A stretch of DNA of 64,000 nt from Clostridia bacterium. Lineage in GTDB: Bacteria; Bacillota; Clostridia; Christensenellales; CAG-314. Below are positions 8,345-18,548 of this stretch, piece by piece. The stretch's first letter is position 1. Every line of letters begins with the position of its first letter. The translations under genes were made by a program, and so were the position numbers. The notes below the pieces were generated by a model that had not been told where the DNA came from, did no database searches, and saw only the letters and a program-made list of their open reading frames with translations. Where the stretch lies: contig JAVVRZ010000001.1 in NCBI GenBank assembly GCA_036654455.1, forward strand, positions 124,001 to 188,000, in the 5' to 3' direction.

Positions 8345-8839
8345 ATGAAAATACTTGGTATTGACCCCGGTCTAGCTACGATAGGCTATGGAGTAATTGA
8401 AAGGCTTGATAAAATTGATAAAGTTTTAGATTATGGCGTTATTCTTACGCCCAAAGAAGAAACTTTGCCCGTTAGACTTGCTATGATTTACGATAATGTA
8501 ACTAAATTAATTATAACTCACAAGCCCGATTGCGTAGCCGTTGAAGAATTGTTTTTTTATAAGAATATTACAACCGGTATTAGCGTCGCCGAAGCTAGGG
8601 GCGCTATACTTACCGCTGTCGTAAGAGAATGTGGCAAATTGTACGAATACACGCCTCTACAAATTAAAATGGCTCTAACCGGATACGGACGAGCCGACAA
8701 AAATCAAATTCAACAAATGGTTAAGCTAATACTTAAATTAGACAAAATTCCTAAGCCCGACGACGCCGCAGACGCTCTTGCCGTTGCGCTTACCCACCTT
8801 AATTCGGGTAGACTAGGCGAAGAAAGTTACATAAAATAG
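8345..8839 (+). CDS. ruvC: Holliday junction endonuclease RuvC
   Basis: This is a 164-residue RNase-H-fold resolvase that cuts Holliday junctions symmetrically as a dimer. Acidic catalytic residues are visible: D7 in LGIDPGLATIG, E67/E68 in VAVEELFF, and the C-terminal pair in PDDAADALAVALTH. The length is normal. It opens the ruvC-ruvA-ruvB-queA-tgt series. The 134 bases to ruvA are AT-rich and hold only a 12-nt palindrome, ATATAGCTATAT, at 8919-8930. Confidence 0.95.
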   Translation: MKILGIDPGLATIGYGVIERLDKIDKVLDYGVILTPKEETLPVRLAMIYDNVTKLIITHKPDCVAVEELFFYKNITTGISVAEARGAILTAVVRECGKLYEYTPLQIKMALTGYGRADKNQIQQMVKLILKLDKIPKPDDAADALAVALTHLNSGRLGEESYIK

Positions 8840-8973
8840 TAAAATCAAGTATTTAATTATAAAAATAGTAAAATTAGAAACTAAATTTGGAAAAATTAAT
8901 CGGCTAGATTTATTAATAATATAGCTATATGATAAATTAAATACTAAATGTTTAATTAAAATAATGAGGTAAT

Positions 8974-9543
8974 ATGTTATATTTTATTTGTGGTAAAATT
9001 GTAGAAATTGAAGATACCGCCGTAATTATCGAGAATAACGGCATAGGGTATCGACTATTAGTTTCAAAAAACACTACACGCAAACTCAGCGTCGGTAAAG
9101 AAACGCAATTATATTGCCATCTTCAAGTTAGGGAAGATTGCCTTGTTTTATATGGTTTTAGCGATTTAGCCGAAAAGAATTTATTTAGTCAATTAACCAG
9201 CGTTTCGGGCATAGGCCCTAAAAATGCTCTTAATATTTTAAGCGGTATGCCACTTAACAAAATTATGGTAGCTATTGTTACTAGCGACACTTCAACTTTG
9301 TGTTCGATTAAAGGCCTAGGCAAAAAAACCGCTGAAAGAGTTATACTCGAACTAAGAGAAAAATTACAAATCGACAAACCTTTGCTTAAAGAACTACATT
9401 CAAATGAGGAAGAAGAAGTAATAAGCGTGTTGAAATCTTTGGGAATAAGCAAAAATGACGCTAGCGAAAGAATTAGATTAGCCAAAGAGAATGGCTTTGT
9501 GACAACCGAAGAAATTTTAAATTACTGTCTAAAAAATTCTTAA
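8974..9543 (+). CDS. ruvA: Holliday junction branch-migration protein RuvA
   Basis: The 189-residue protein has three domains: an N-terminal OB fold (MLYFICGKIVEIEDTAVIIENNGIGYRL), tandem helix-hairpin-helix motifs (LTSVSGIGPKNALNIL and CSIKGLGKKTAERVILEL), and a C-terminal three-helix domain that regulates RuvB. It binds the four-way junction as a tetramer. ATG 8974 follows TGAGGT. Confidence 0.96.
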   Translation: MLYFICGKIVEIEDTAVIIENNGIGYRLLVSKNTTRKLSVGKETQLYCHLQVREDCLVLYGFSDLAEKNLFSQLTSVSGIGPKNALNILSGMPLNKIMVAIVTSDTSTLCSIKGLGKKTAERVILELREKLQIDKPLLKELHSNEEEEVISVLKSLGISKNDASERIRLAKENGFVTTEEILNYCLKNS

Positions 9544-9600
9544 TTTTCAATAATAAGTTATTATTGAGATTAGAACAAAAAATTTGTTAAAGGAAAAAAT

Positions 9601-10677
9601 ATGGACGAACTGATTAAAAGCACAATAGATGTTCAAGAAATTGAGAGCGAGAATGTTTTAAGACCCAAAAGTATGACAAATTATATTGGGCAAGACTCGC
9701 TCAAAGAGAAATTATCTATCTATATCGAGGCGGCAAAAAGTCGTAACGAACAGCTCGACCATTGTCTTTTCTATGGTCCTGCGGGGCTAGGCAAGACTAC
9801 GCTAGCCCACATAATTGCCGGCCTTATAAATACTCGAATTACTATTACAAGCGGTCCTGCTATCGAAAGACCGGCTGATTTAGCCGCTCTACTTACTAAC
9901 CTATCGCAAAATGAAGTTTTATTTATAGATGAAATACATCGGCTCAACCATTCGGTAGAAGAAATTCTTTATCCCGCTATGGAAGACTATGCGCTAGATT
10001 TTATGATTGGAAAAGGTCCAAGCGCAAGAAGCGTAAGGCTTCCATTATCCAAATTTACTTTAATTGGCGCTACTACAAAAGTTGGTATGCTTTCTCAACC
10101 GCTTAGAGATAGGTTTGGCATAAGAGCTAAACTTGAAATGTATTCGGTCGAACAATTACAGCAAATTGTAGAGAACTCGGCAAAAATTTTAAATATCAAT
10201 ATTGATAAAAATGCAGCTTGTCAAATAGCTTTGCGTAGTCGTGGAACGCCTAGAATAGCTAATAGACTGCTTAAAAGAGTGCGTGATTACGCCCAAGTTA
10301 AAGGCAACGGCTCGATTGACAATGTAATTACAAATTACGCTTTTTCTCAACTAGAAATAGACTCTTTGGGGCTTGATAATGTTGACAAATGCGTGCTTGA
10401 AACCATTATTGACAAATTTAACGGCGGTCCTGTTGGCATTGAAGCGTTAGCTTCGGCGTCAAACGAAGATATTACAACAATAGAGGACGTTTACGAACCC
10501 TATTTAATGCAGTTAGGTTTTATCGTTCGCACGCCAAGAGGCAGAATTTGTATGCCTAGCGCCTATGCTCATATTGGAAGGGCGCTCGACGCAAATGTAA
10601 ATAAATTTATAAATTCGCAAATTGACCAAAAAGTTGAAGAAAATATTGATACAATAAAGAGTGATATAAATGAATAA
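9601..10677 (+). CDS. ruvB: Holliday junction branch-migration ATPase RuvB
   Basis: The 358-residue AAA+ motor is full length. Walker A is GPAGLGKTT (59-67), Walker B is LFIDEIHRL, sensor 1 follows in FTLIGATTK, and the arginine-finger region is LRDRFGI. The C-terminal winged helix ends the protein ([10 protein letters not shown]). It pumps DNA through the RuvA-bound junction. ATG 9601 follows AAAGGA. The last eight bases overlap queA. Confidence 0.97.
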   Translation: MDELIKSTIDVQEIESENVLRPKSMTNYIGQDSLKEKLSIYIEAAKSRNEQLDHCLFYGPAGLGKTTLAHIIAGLINTRITITSGPAIERPADLAALLTNLSQNEVLFIDEIHRLNHSVEEILYPAMEDYALDFMIGKGPSARSVRLPLSKFTLIGATTKVGMLSQPLRDRFGIRAKLEMYSVEQLQQIVENSAKILNINIDKNAACQIALRSRGTPRIANRLLKRVRDYAQVKGNGSIDNVITNYAFSQLEIDSLGLDNVDKCVLETIIDKFNGGPVGIEALASASNEDITTIEDVYEPYLMQLGFIVRTPRGRICMPSAYAHIGRALDANVNKFINSQIDQKVEENIDTIKSDINE

Positions 10678-11692
10678 ATCTGATTTTTATTTTGATTTGC
10701 CCAAAGAATTAATAGCGCAAACGCCGATAGAACCTCGTGACCATTCTAGACTGCTTGTTTACGATAGGCAAACTAAGCAAATAGAGCATAAGCATTTTTA
10801 CGACCTACCAAATTATTTGCGTAGCGGAGATGTTCTTGTAATAAATAATACTAAGGTTTTGCCTGCAAGAATTTATGGCAAACGCAAATTTAGCGAGGGC
10901 AAAGTTGAGTTTTTGCTACTCAAAAGACTAGATTATACGCATTATCAAGTGCTGACAAAACCCGGTAGAAGCACCAAAGTTGGCGACGAAGTAGTGTTTA
11001 GCGACGAACTTAGCGCTGTTGTAACCGACATTATCGAAGACGGAGTTCGCATAGTAGAATTTTCTTTTACAGGCGTATTTGAAGATATAATCGATAGGTT
11101 AGGACAAATGCCACTTCCGCCTTATATTACTGAAACGCTTAAAGACAATACTCGCTATAATACAGTTTACTCAAAATTGCTTGGTTCTTCGGCTGCGCCT
11201 ACGGCTGGATTGCATTTTACTAACGAATTATTACAAAAAATTAAAGATTTAGGAGTAATTGTAGCCGAAGTATTACTTCACGTTGGGCTAGGCACATTTA
11301 GACCGCTTAAAGAAGAAAAAATTGAAGACCATTTAATGCACACCGAACATTATGAGATTACTCAGCAAACCGCCGATATAATCAATCTTGCAAAGGTTCA
11401 AGGGAGAAGGATTGTTTCCGTTGGCACTACTAGCACAAGAGTACTTGAAACGGTAGCCGACGAAAATGGTTTTGTAAAGGCAAGCAAAGGCGAAACAAGC
11501 ATATTTATTTATCCGCCTTACAAATTTAAAGCTGTTTCGGCGCAAATTACAAATTTCCATTTACCCGAAAGCACGCTTATTATGTTAGTTTCGGCGCTAT
11601 GCAGTAGAGAAGAAGTTTTAAATATTTACAAGGTTGCAATAGAAAATAAATATAGATTTTTTAGTTTCGGCGACGCTATGCTATTTATCTAA
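10670..11692 (+). CDS. queA: S-adenosylmethionine:tRNA ribosyltransferase-isomerase
   Basis: The 340-residue enzyme transfers the ribosyl group of S-adenosylmethionine to preQ1-modified tRNA to make epoxyqueuosine. Family landmarks are the N-terminal [35 protein letters not shown], and the C-terminal [17 protein letters not shown]. It overlaps ruvB by eight bases, so the two are translationally coupled. tgt, which inserts preQ1, follows, so the two modification steps are adjacent. Confidence 0.96.
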   Translation: MNKSDFYFDLPKELIAQTPIEPRDHSRLLVYDRQTKQIEHKHFYDLPNYLRSGDVLVINNTKVLPARIYGKRKFSEGKVEFLLLKRLDYTHYQVLTKPGRSTKVGDEVVFSDELSAVVTDIIEDGVRIVEFSFTGVFEDIIDRLGQMPLPPYITETLKDNTRYNTVYSKLLGSSAAPTAGLHFTNELLQKIKDLGVIVAEVLLHVGLGTFRPLKEEKIEDHLMHTEHYEITQQTADIINLAKVQGRRIVSVGTTSTRVLETVADENGFVKASKGETSIFIYPPYKFKAVSAQITNFHLPESTLIMLVSALCSREEVLNIYKVAIENKYRFFSFGDAMLFI

Positions 11693-11749
11693 CATTATAA
11701 TTTTACAGTTTAGTTAGATAAGTTGAAGCAATACTCTAAGTTATTATAG

Positions 11750-12889
<1,140 letters not shown>

Positions 12890-12918
12890 TTGCCAAATCA
12901 TATTTCTTAGTATATACT
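12890..12918 (+). promoter_or_regulatory. promoter of yajC
   Basis: TTGCCA (12890-12895), a 17-nt spacer and TATACT (12913-12918). The AAAGGAG ribosome site lies just before ATG 12952. Confidence 0.65.
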
Positions 12919-12951
12919 AATAGAAATTGATTTATATTAAAGGAGTATATT

Positions 12952-13338
12952 ATGTTATTAAATTTATTATCATTCTTAGCCGAAACTAAGCCCGAAAATA
13001 AAAATGGCTGGGTGACTTGGGTATTTCTAGGCGTTGTTGTTGTGTTAATGGTGGTTTTACTTATCGTTCCGCAACGCAAGCAAAAGAAACAACGTGAACA
13101 AATGGTAGCTAAGCTTAAAGTTGGTTCGTCAATTACAACTATCGGCGGTATTATTGGCACAGTGCTTGATATCAATGAAACAAATGGCGATATGGTAATT
13201 GAAACAGGTATTGACGGTTCTAAAACTACAATGAAAGTTGTAAAAGGCGCTCTTTACCAAGTTAATCCCGACGTAAGCGAAATCAACAAAGAGGGAGAAC
13301 TTCCCAAGCAAGAAGACACAGTTGACGAGATAAAATAA
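12952..13338 (+). CDS. yajC: preprotein translocase subunit YajC
   Basis: The 128-residue protein has one membrane helix at about residues 22-42 (WVFLGVVVVLMVVLLIV). A basic turn follows (PQRKQKKQREQM), then the YajC domain with SITTIGGIIGTVLDI. YajC joins SecD and SecF in the auxiliary Sec complex. Its place between tgt and secD is the standard arrangement. Confidence 0.93.
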   Translation: MLLNLLSFLAETKPENKNGWVTWVFLGVVVVLMVVLLIVPQRKQKKQREQMVAKLKVGSSITTIGGIIGTVLDINETNGDMVIETGIDGSKTTMKVVKGALYQVNPDVSEINKEGELPKQEDTVDEIK

Positions 13339-13366
13339 TTTAATTAGTTTTATTCATAAACAATCG

Positions 13367-13403
13367 AACCTCCACATAGTATTTACTATACTGTTTGGAG
13401 GTT
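13367..13403 (+). promoter_or_regulatory. hairpin that sequesters a ribosome site
   Basis: AACCTCCA (13367-13374) pairs exactly with TGGAGGTT (13396-13403). The right arm contains the GGAGG that serves ATG 13409. The T-run is short (TTTTC), so this could be a weak terminator, a translational control element, or both. Confidence 0.55.
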
Positions 13404-13408
13404 TTCTT

Positions 13409-13798
13409 ATGTCGCAGAATGTTATAAGTTGCAAACGCAATCTACTTAGCGAATCGTTAAAAGCAGGGTTGTTCTCCTTTATTATATGTACTTTTTTAGT
13501 ATTGTTACTGGCTTTAATAGTTAAGTTAACACAAATGTCCTCAAACGCTTTGCCTATTATCAATCAAGTTATCAAAGGCGTAAGCGTAATAGCGGGTACT
13601 ATTATTGGAATACGAGGTAGCAAAGGACTATATAAAGGGGCGCTTGGCGCAATTCTTTTCGTAATATTTACCACAATTATTTTTGCTTTACTAGGCGGTA
13701 AATTTGACTGGAAACAAATTGGGCTTGATGTAATTATGTGCGTGCTACTTGGCGGAGTCGTAGGCGCTATTCGTTCAAATAAGACAAGTAAAGAATAA
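13409..13798 (+). CDS. small four-helix membrane protein, TIGR04086-like
   Basis: The 129-residue protein has four predicted membrane helices, at about 18-40, 49-70, 76-92 and 99-118. It is glycine-rich and has a basic N-terminus and C-terminus. Size, topology and the slot between yajC and secD agree with the clostridial TIGR04086 family of unknown function. That assignment is by layout; no catalytic motif is visible. The start is ATG 13409 with GGAGG at 13397-13401, inside the hairpin described above. A role connected to Sec export is only an inference from position. Confidence 0.6.
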   Translation: MSQNVISCKRNLLSESLKAGLFSFIICTFLVLLLALIVKLTQMSSNALPIINQVIKGVSVIAGTIIGIRGSKGLYKGALGAILFVIFTTIIFALLGGKFDWKQIGLDVIMCVLLGGVVGAIRSNKTSKE

Positions 13799-13845
13799 TA
13801 TATCATAGGCGATTTACCCATTTAAATTTAATTTGTAGCAAGTTT

Positions 13846-13879
13846 ACAAGGAAGATAAGCTTATCTTCCTTGTTTTTTT
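13846..13879 (+). terminator. strong terminator before secD
   Basis: The perfect palindrome has arms ACAAGGAAGATAAG (13846-13859) and CTTATCTTCCTTGT (13860-13873), followed by a T-run to 13879. In a real hairpin the central few bases form the loop. Confidence 0.9.
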
Positions 13880-13932
13880 ATGATAAATTTACCTAAAAAA
13901 GCTAGAAGAACGCAACAAAATCTTAAAATCAA

Positions 13933-13961
13933 TTGACTTAATTGACATTTGATATTATACT
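13933..13961 (+). promoter_or_regulatory. promoter of secD-secF
   Basis: TTGACT (13933-13938), a 17-nt spacer and TATACT (13956-13961). A second TTGACA at 13942 has no -10 at a usable distance. Confidence 0.7.
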
Positions 13962-14001
13962 TTACAAGTTAGTTATTTTATAAGCATTAAGGAGTAAACT
14001 T

Positions 14002-15306
14002 ATGTCAAAAACAAAATCTGTTGTTCTTTTTACAATCATAATTGCAGTAATGTTGTTTTTAACTGTTTTTGCCGTGATACCCGAATTTCATATTGGCAGA
14101 AATATTTATCAATCGCCGATTACCGTACTTCCCAAAGGTCAAGATATTTACAAAGGTCTATACACCGATTTCAAAATCACTAGACCGGGTGGAATGACCG
14201 ACGAAGCTTTCAATGAGTCAAAAGATAAGACTATATCTATACTTAGAAAAAGACTGGGAGATTATAACCTTAGCGACGCAATAATCTTGTCAAACGACGA
14301 TGTTTATGCGATAAGACTGCCTACTTCGTTAAACGCTAAAATGGCAACCGGCGTTTTTGCGCAAAGAGGTTTGTTTGCTATTTCTACTACTGATAATCTT
14401 AACGACCCATCTAAAATAATAATATCTAATGCGCATTTATCTTCGATTGATACTGGGTTTTCCCAACAAGCAAATAAATTCTACATTTCCCTTAACCTTA
14501 CAAAAGCAGGTAAAGCGGCAGTCGAGAGCGCCACAATGTTTGCTTCTTCGTCAAACAAAATTAATTTGACGCTTTTCCTTGATGGCGAGAAATTATATTC
14601 TGTGCCGGTCGAAGCGCCAATGTCGTATGATGTTTTAACTATTCCCTCAGATAACGAAGAGAATACCAAACTAATTAAGGCAGTATTGTCTTATGGAATT
14701 CTTCCTATAAGTTTGACTGTTGAAGAAGGCACGTTTATTGCTCCTGCGTTTGATACTGACGTTGTTATGTGGCTTATGATATCACTGGTTGTATTTATTG
14801 TTGCAATCTTTGTTTCACTATCCATCGTTTATGGCGTAGTCGGGCTAGCTAGCGCTTTATCCTTGGTAGTTTCTCTCTTAGCTACGCTTGCCTTATTAAC
14901 TTTTGCTTACACTCCCGAATTTACTATAAGCGGAATTTTTGCCGTAGTATTTGGAATAGCCTTATTTACAGTTTGTTCGGTCAACTTCTTGCAAAAGACT
15001 AAGTCAATCGCTTTAACAATCGACGAACCCAATATGCAAAAGAGAATGTTTATCGCAACCGGTAGGGCAAGAAAACTTACCGATATGACAACGGTTAAAA
15101 TTTGCAGTTTATGCGTTCTTTCCGCCGTTGTTTTAGCTTTCTTTGGTTACGGCACGTTTAGAATATTTGGCGTAGTCCTAGCCTATATGTCGCTTGCAAC
15201 TTTGTTATGCAATTTGTTTGTAACAAGACCTCTTGCATACTTGCTTATCAATATTACAAACTGTCGCAAATGTCTGGCTCTACCTAAAAGCGAGGAGGTA
15301 AAATAA
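14002..15306 (+). CDS. secD: SecD-like export protein, degenerate
   Basis: The 434-residue membrane protein has one N-terminal helix (about 7-28), a large extracytoplasmic region (30-250) and five C-terminal helices. That is SecD topology, and it sits between yajC and secF. SecD normally uses proton flow to pull preproteins across the membrane. Two hallmarks are missing. The LGLDLxGG motif after helix 1 is replaced by a diverged PKGQDIYKGLY segment. The helix-4 motif GMAVDANVL is ISGIFAVVFGIALFTVCSVN here, with V325 where the conserved aspartate should be. The protein is intact and coupled to secF (one base apart). Either the clade uses a modified mechanism or this is a structural relic. Confidence 0.82.
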   Translation: MSKTKSVVLFTIIIAVMLFLTVFAVIPEFHIGRNIYQSPITVLPKGQDIYKGLYTDFKITRPGGMTDEAFNESKDKTISILRKRLGDYNLSDAIILSNDDVYAIRLPTSLNAKMATGVFAQRGLFAISTTDNLNDPSKIIISNAHLSSIDTGFSQQANKFYISLNLTKAGKAAVESATMFASSSNKINLTLFLDGEKLYSVPVEAPMSYDVLTIPSDNEENTKLIKAVLSYGILPISLTVEEGTFIAPAFDTDVVMWLMISLVVFIVAIFVSLSIVYGVVGLASALSLVVSLLATLALLTFAYTPEFTISGIFAVVFGIALFTVCSVNFLQKTKSIALTIDEPNMQKRMFIATGRARKLTDMTTVKICSLCVLSAVVLAFFGYGTFRIFGVVLAYMSLATLLCNLFVTRPLAYLLINITNCRKCLALPKSEEVK

Positions 15307-15307
15307 T

Positions 15308-16195
15308 ATGAAAAACAAATTAATTATCATTTCGGTTATATTTGCGCTTGTTATCATACTCGGCGTTGTTAGTATTTTTGTAACTGATATCGGCGGTATC
15401 GATTTTAGCAAAGGGAATAGCCTTGTTATTACAAATAAGCTATATAACGAACAAGGATTTGAAGATTATATCAAAAAATTAGACGCCGAATTTGCAACTT
15501 TGGGCGTAAAACCTCAATCTAAGCAATTATTAAACAACGCTTACGATGAAGTTTTGGGTGTTTCTTACGAATTCTACGCATTAAATCAAGAACAACTTAA
15601 AGCTATCGGTACTTCGGCTACTAACGACAACGTAATAGTTAAATCACTAGCTATTGACGGTAGCGCTAGCAAACAAAAATTAGTAATGGCTTCAATAGGC
15701 GTTGGCGTGTTATTAGTTATACAATTTTTATATTACCTAATATTTAATAAATCTACTAATGGCGTAAGAAGCGGACTTGTAGCTACTTGTTTAACTTTAC
15801 TTGCTGTTATTTTTGCTTGCGGAATTGCCCTTACCCTTTGTCTAATCGGTATTAAATTTGCAGTTTTAACAGCTATGGGTATTTTTGGCGTAGCTTTTGT
15901 TAGCATTTTTACAAATGCCTACATTTTTTCAAAACTTAATATTATTGCAAAACAAAATGTAAAGAATGTTAGAGAGCATAAAGACCTTGTTTCTTATTCG
16001 CAGGCTATTGCAGAGAGCAGAACGCCTCTTACGGCTGTTTATATGTTCTTATCGGTTGCCTTAGTAATATTAGGCGCTATCGGTATGTTCTCGCTACTAA
16101 GCGTTGTTGTTACCGCTCTACTAGGAATTTATTTTGCCGGCGCAACAAGCTATATGTTTTTATTACCTCTTTGGGAAAAAAACCAAGCTAAATAA
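15308..16195 (+). CDS. secF: SecF-like export protein, degenerate
   Basis: The 295-residue protein has the six-helix SecF plan. IGGIDFSKGNSLVI at about 28-41 matches the GxDFxGGT motif after helix 1, although GG is reduced to KG. The conserved helix-4 sequence SLNDTIVVFDR is SIFTNAYIFSK here, so the membrane aspartate is T202. The stop of secD and the ATG of secF are one base apart, and GGAGG lies in the secD end, so they are cotranslated. The loss parallels that in SecD. Confidence 0.82.
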   Translation: MKNKLIIISVIFALVIILGVVSIFVTDIGGIDFSKGNSLVITNKLYNEQGFEDYIKKLDAEFATLGVKPQSKQLLNNAYDEVLGVSYEFYALNQEQLKAIGTSATNDNVIVKSLAIDGSASKQKLVMASIGVGVLLVIQFLYYLIFNKSTNGVRSGLVATCLTLLAVIFACGIALTLCLIGIKFAVLTAMGIFGVAFVSIFTNAYIFSKLNIIAKQNVKNVREHKDLVSYSQAIAESRTPLTAVYMFLSVALVILGAIGMFSLLSVVVTALLGIYFAGATSYMFLLPLWEKNQAK

Positions 16196-16210
16196 AACCT
16201 AACAATTATT

Positions 16211-16242
16211 ACAGCCTACCTGCAACGGTTAGGCTGTTTTTT
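16211..16242 (+). terminator. terminator after secF
   Basis: ACAGCCTA (16211-16218) pairs with TAGGCTGT (16230-16237), extended by an inner CC/GG pair, and runs into six T. It ends about ten bases before the recJ start. Confidence 0.88.
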
Positions 16243-16251
16243 GGTATTTAA

Positions 16252-18507
16252 ATGAAAAATAATTTTTGTCAAAAATGTGAATATAATCAACAAGATGTCG
16301 AATTCTTTTGTCAAAGGGGCGTAGATACAGCCTTTGCTAAGATTTTGTCATCTCGTGGCGTCGATTGCAAAAATTTTGACAAATTTTTTAATTTCGATTT
16401 TTCCAACTTTTACAATCCTTTTTTAATGAATAATATGGATAAAGCCGTCGAGCAAATCAAAGAGGTTATGCTTAACAACCAATCTATATTAATTTATGGC
16501 GATTATGACGCTGACGGAATTACCGCAAGTAGTATTTTAAAGTTATTTTTTGAAGATAATGGCGTTTATTGCAAGTGCATTATTCCTAGCAGAGCCGATG
16601 GATACGGACTTCACGTTGAAAATATTAGAGAGGCATTTGAAAAAACTCGTTATAATCTTGTAATCACGGTTGACTGTGGTATATCTAATAAGATTGAGGC
16701 AGGGCAAATACTTAGCGAATTTAATACAAAATTAATCATAACCGACCACCACGAATTGCCCGCTGAACTACCCGATTGTCTTTGTGTTAATCCAAAGATG
16801 GGCTATCCTTTCGCTAATCTATCCGGCGCAGGCGTTGCCTTTAAAATTGTTCAAGCCATAGCGGGAATTGAGGTCGCATCAACTTACGCCGACCTTGCCT
16901 GCGTAGGAACAATAGCCGATATGATGCCTCTTGTAGACGAGAATAGAGATATTGTAAAATTAGGACTTGCTAATTTTAATCACAAAGGATTAGTTATTCT
17001 ATCTGCAAATTCTCAAAACAACAAAAATCAAGTGACCGCAAGCGATATCGCATTGAGAATTGCGCCAAAAATTAACGCTGCCGGTAGACTTGGCAATGTC
17101 GAACTTGCCTTAAATTTACTTTCAGACCGTCACTATATGAATAAAAATACGGCTGAAATGCTTACCGACCTTAACCAACAACGCAAAGATTTGTTAGAAC
17201 AACTTTTGCAAAGCGCCGAAAGTAAAATAATTAAAGATGATTTTTTACAAGATAAACTAATATATATCTACGACGACAACTGGTGTAGCGGAATTCTTGG
17301 AATTGCCGCAAACAGATTTAAAGAACAATATAATATGCCTGCCGTCGTGCTTACAAAAGACGGCGACAACTACGTAGGCTCGGCTAGGGGAATTGACGGA
17401 GTCGATTTATTTGAGCTTTTTAATGCTAACAACAATTTATTGGTTAAATTTGGGGGACACAAGGCCTCAGTAGGTTTTACGGTAGCAAAAGAGAACTTAT
17501 TTGCTTTACAAGATGCGCTTTCAACTGATTTGAATAAACTTAACGGCGAATTATTTAATCCTGTTTATTACTACGATTTGCCATTTGAGGATAGGTTTTT
17601 AAATAAAGATTTTATTGCCTTGCTCGACAGTATGCAACCTGTTTTTCCACGTGCAAACCCGGTATTTTGCTACACCGGTTACTGTAAATCAGCATCGTTA
17701 TTTGGGCAAGATAAAAATCATTTAAAAATTACGCTTGACAACGGACTAGAACTTAAAGGTTTCTATAAATTTGCAAAGTTTTATACTCAACTTAACACTT
17801 CTTGTCAATGCGAAGTACTATTTTCGCTTGAAGAAGACAAATATAGCAAAACAACTTGCGGTATAATTATACAAATTAAGGTTAATAATTCACTATATTT
17901 TGACGATTTGTATGCTCAAAATTATATAATGCGTCTTGGTAATTCTAATAGTTTGCAATTAATTGATAAATCGCAAGTTGAAGAATTACTTAATGAAAAT
18001 ACAATAGCGGTTTTCAATTCTTATGTAGAATTTGAAGAGTATGCCAAAGAATTCGATTTTTCTAACTATTATTTAGATATTTTTGAACAAACTAATTTTT
18101 TTACTAAGTGCGTAATGATTTCGCCCGTAAACAACAACGTGCTTAAATATTATAAAAATGTTATTTGTTTTGGCAATTACAGTCAACTTTTCGCCAATTA
18201 CGGTCAGGGCTACCTATATCAAAAAGTTACCCAAACTCCGCAATTTATTTCTCAAAAAATAGATAGGGATATATGTTTAGCAGTATTTAAAGCCTTAACA
18301 AAGGGCAGTAGGGCAAATTCTCTTAAAGAATACTATGATATTTCTCAATTTAGCGATATAACATATACGCAATTTTTGCTTGCGATAAAAGTTTTTTGCG
18401 AACTTGGACTAATTGATATTTTCCAACCTTTCAAAATAGCAATAGACAATGATAAAAAAGTAAACCTAACTAATTCTCAACTATACAACCATTTTAACCT
18501 AGTTTGA
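16252..18507 (+). CDS. recJ: single-stranded-DNA-specific exonuclease RecJ
   Basis: The 751-residue DHH-family 5'-3' exonuclease works in recombination and mismatch repair. The DHH core carries DYDADGITAS (about 84), VDCGIS, and DHHELP (about 164). DHHA1 follows with SARGIDGVDLFELF and FGGHKASVGFTV. An OB-like domain and the Firmicute-type C-terminal extension (to 751) complete it. The ATG lies ten bases after a terminator with no recognisable Shine-Dalgarno site. No in-frame alternative start before the conserved N-terminus has a better site. Confidence 0.94.
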   Translation: MKNNFCQKCEYNQQDVEFFCQRGVDTAFAKILSSRGVDCKNFDKFFNFDFSNFYNPFLMNNMDKAVEQIKEVMLNNQSILIYGDYDADGITASSILKLFFEDNGVYCKCIIPSRADGYGLHVENIREAFEKTRYNLVITVDCGISNKIEAGQILSEFNTKLIITDHHELPAELPDCLCVNPKMGYPFANLSGAGVAFKIVQAIAGIEVASTYADLACVGTIADMMPLVDENRDIVKLGLANFNHKGLVILSANSQNNKNQVTASDIALRIAPKINAAGRLGNVELALNLLSDRHYMNKNTAEMLTDLNQQRKDLLEQLLQSAESKIIKDDFLQDKLIYIYDDNWCSGILGIAANRFKEQYNMPAVVLTKDGDNYVGSARGIDGVDLFELFNANNNLLVKFGGHKASVGFTVAKENLFALQDALSTDLNKLNGELFNPVYYYDLPFEDRFLNKDFIALLDSMQPVFPRANPVFCYTGYCKSASLFGQDKNHLKITLDNGLELKGFYKFAKFYTQLNTSCQCEVLFSLEEDKYSKTTCGIIIQIKVNNSLYFDDLYAQNYIMRLGNSNSLQLIDKSQVEELLNENTIAVFNSYVEFEEYAKEFDFSNYYLDIFEQTNFFTKCVMISPVNNNVLKYYKNVICFGNYSQLFANYGQGYLYQKVTQTPQFISQKIDRDICLAVFKALTKGSRANSLKEYYDISQFSDITYTQFLLAIKVFCELGLIDIFQPFKIAIDNDKKVNLTNSQLYNHFNLV

Positions 18508-18513
18508 TTTTTG

Positions 18514-18542
18514 TTGTATTTTTAGCTTTTTAGTGGTAAAAT
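18514..18542 (+). promoter_or_regulatory. relA promoter with leaderless geometry
   Basis: TTGTAT (18514-18519), a 17-nt spacer and TAAAAT (18537-18542). The relA ATG is at 18549, six bases after the -10, where transcription would normally begin. No Shine-Dalgarno site fits before it. Confidence 0.65.
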
Positions 18543-18548
18543 ATTATT

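Noticed and set aside
9547-9567. Palindrome TCAATAATAA-G-TTATTATTGA before ruvB as a terminator or operator
   Set aside because: The loop would be too small for a terminator, there is no T-run, and AT-only palindromes are expected by chance in this sequence.
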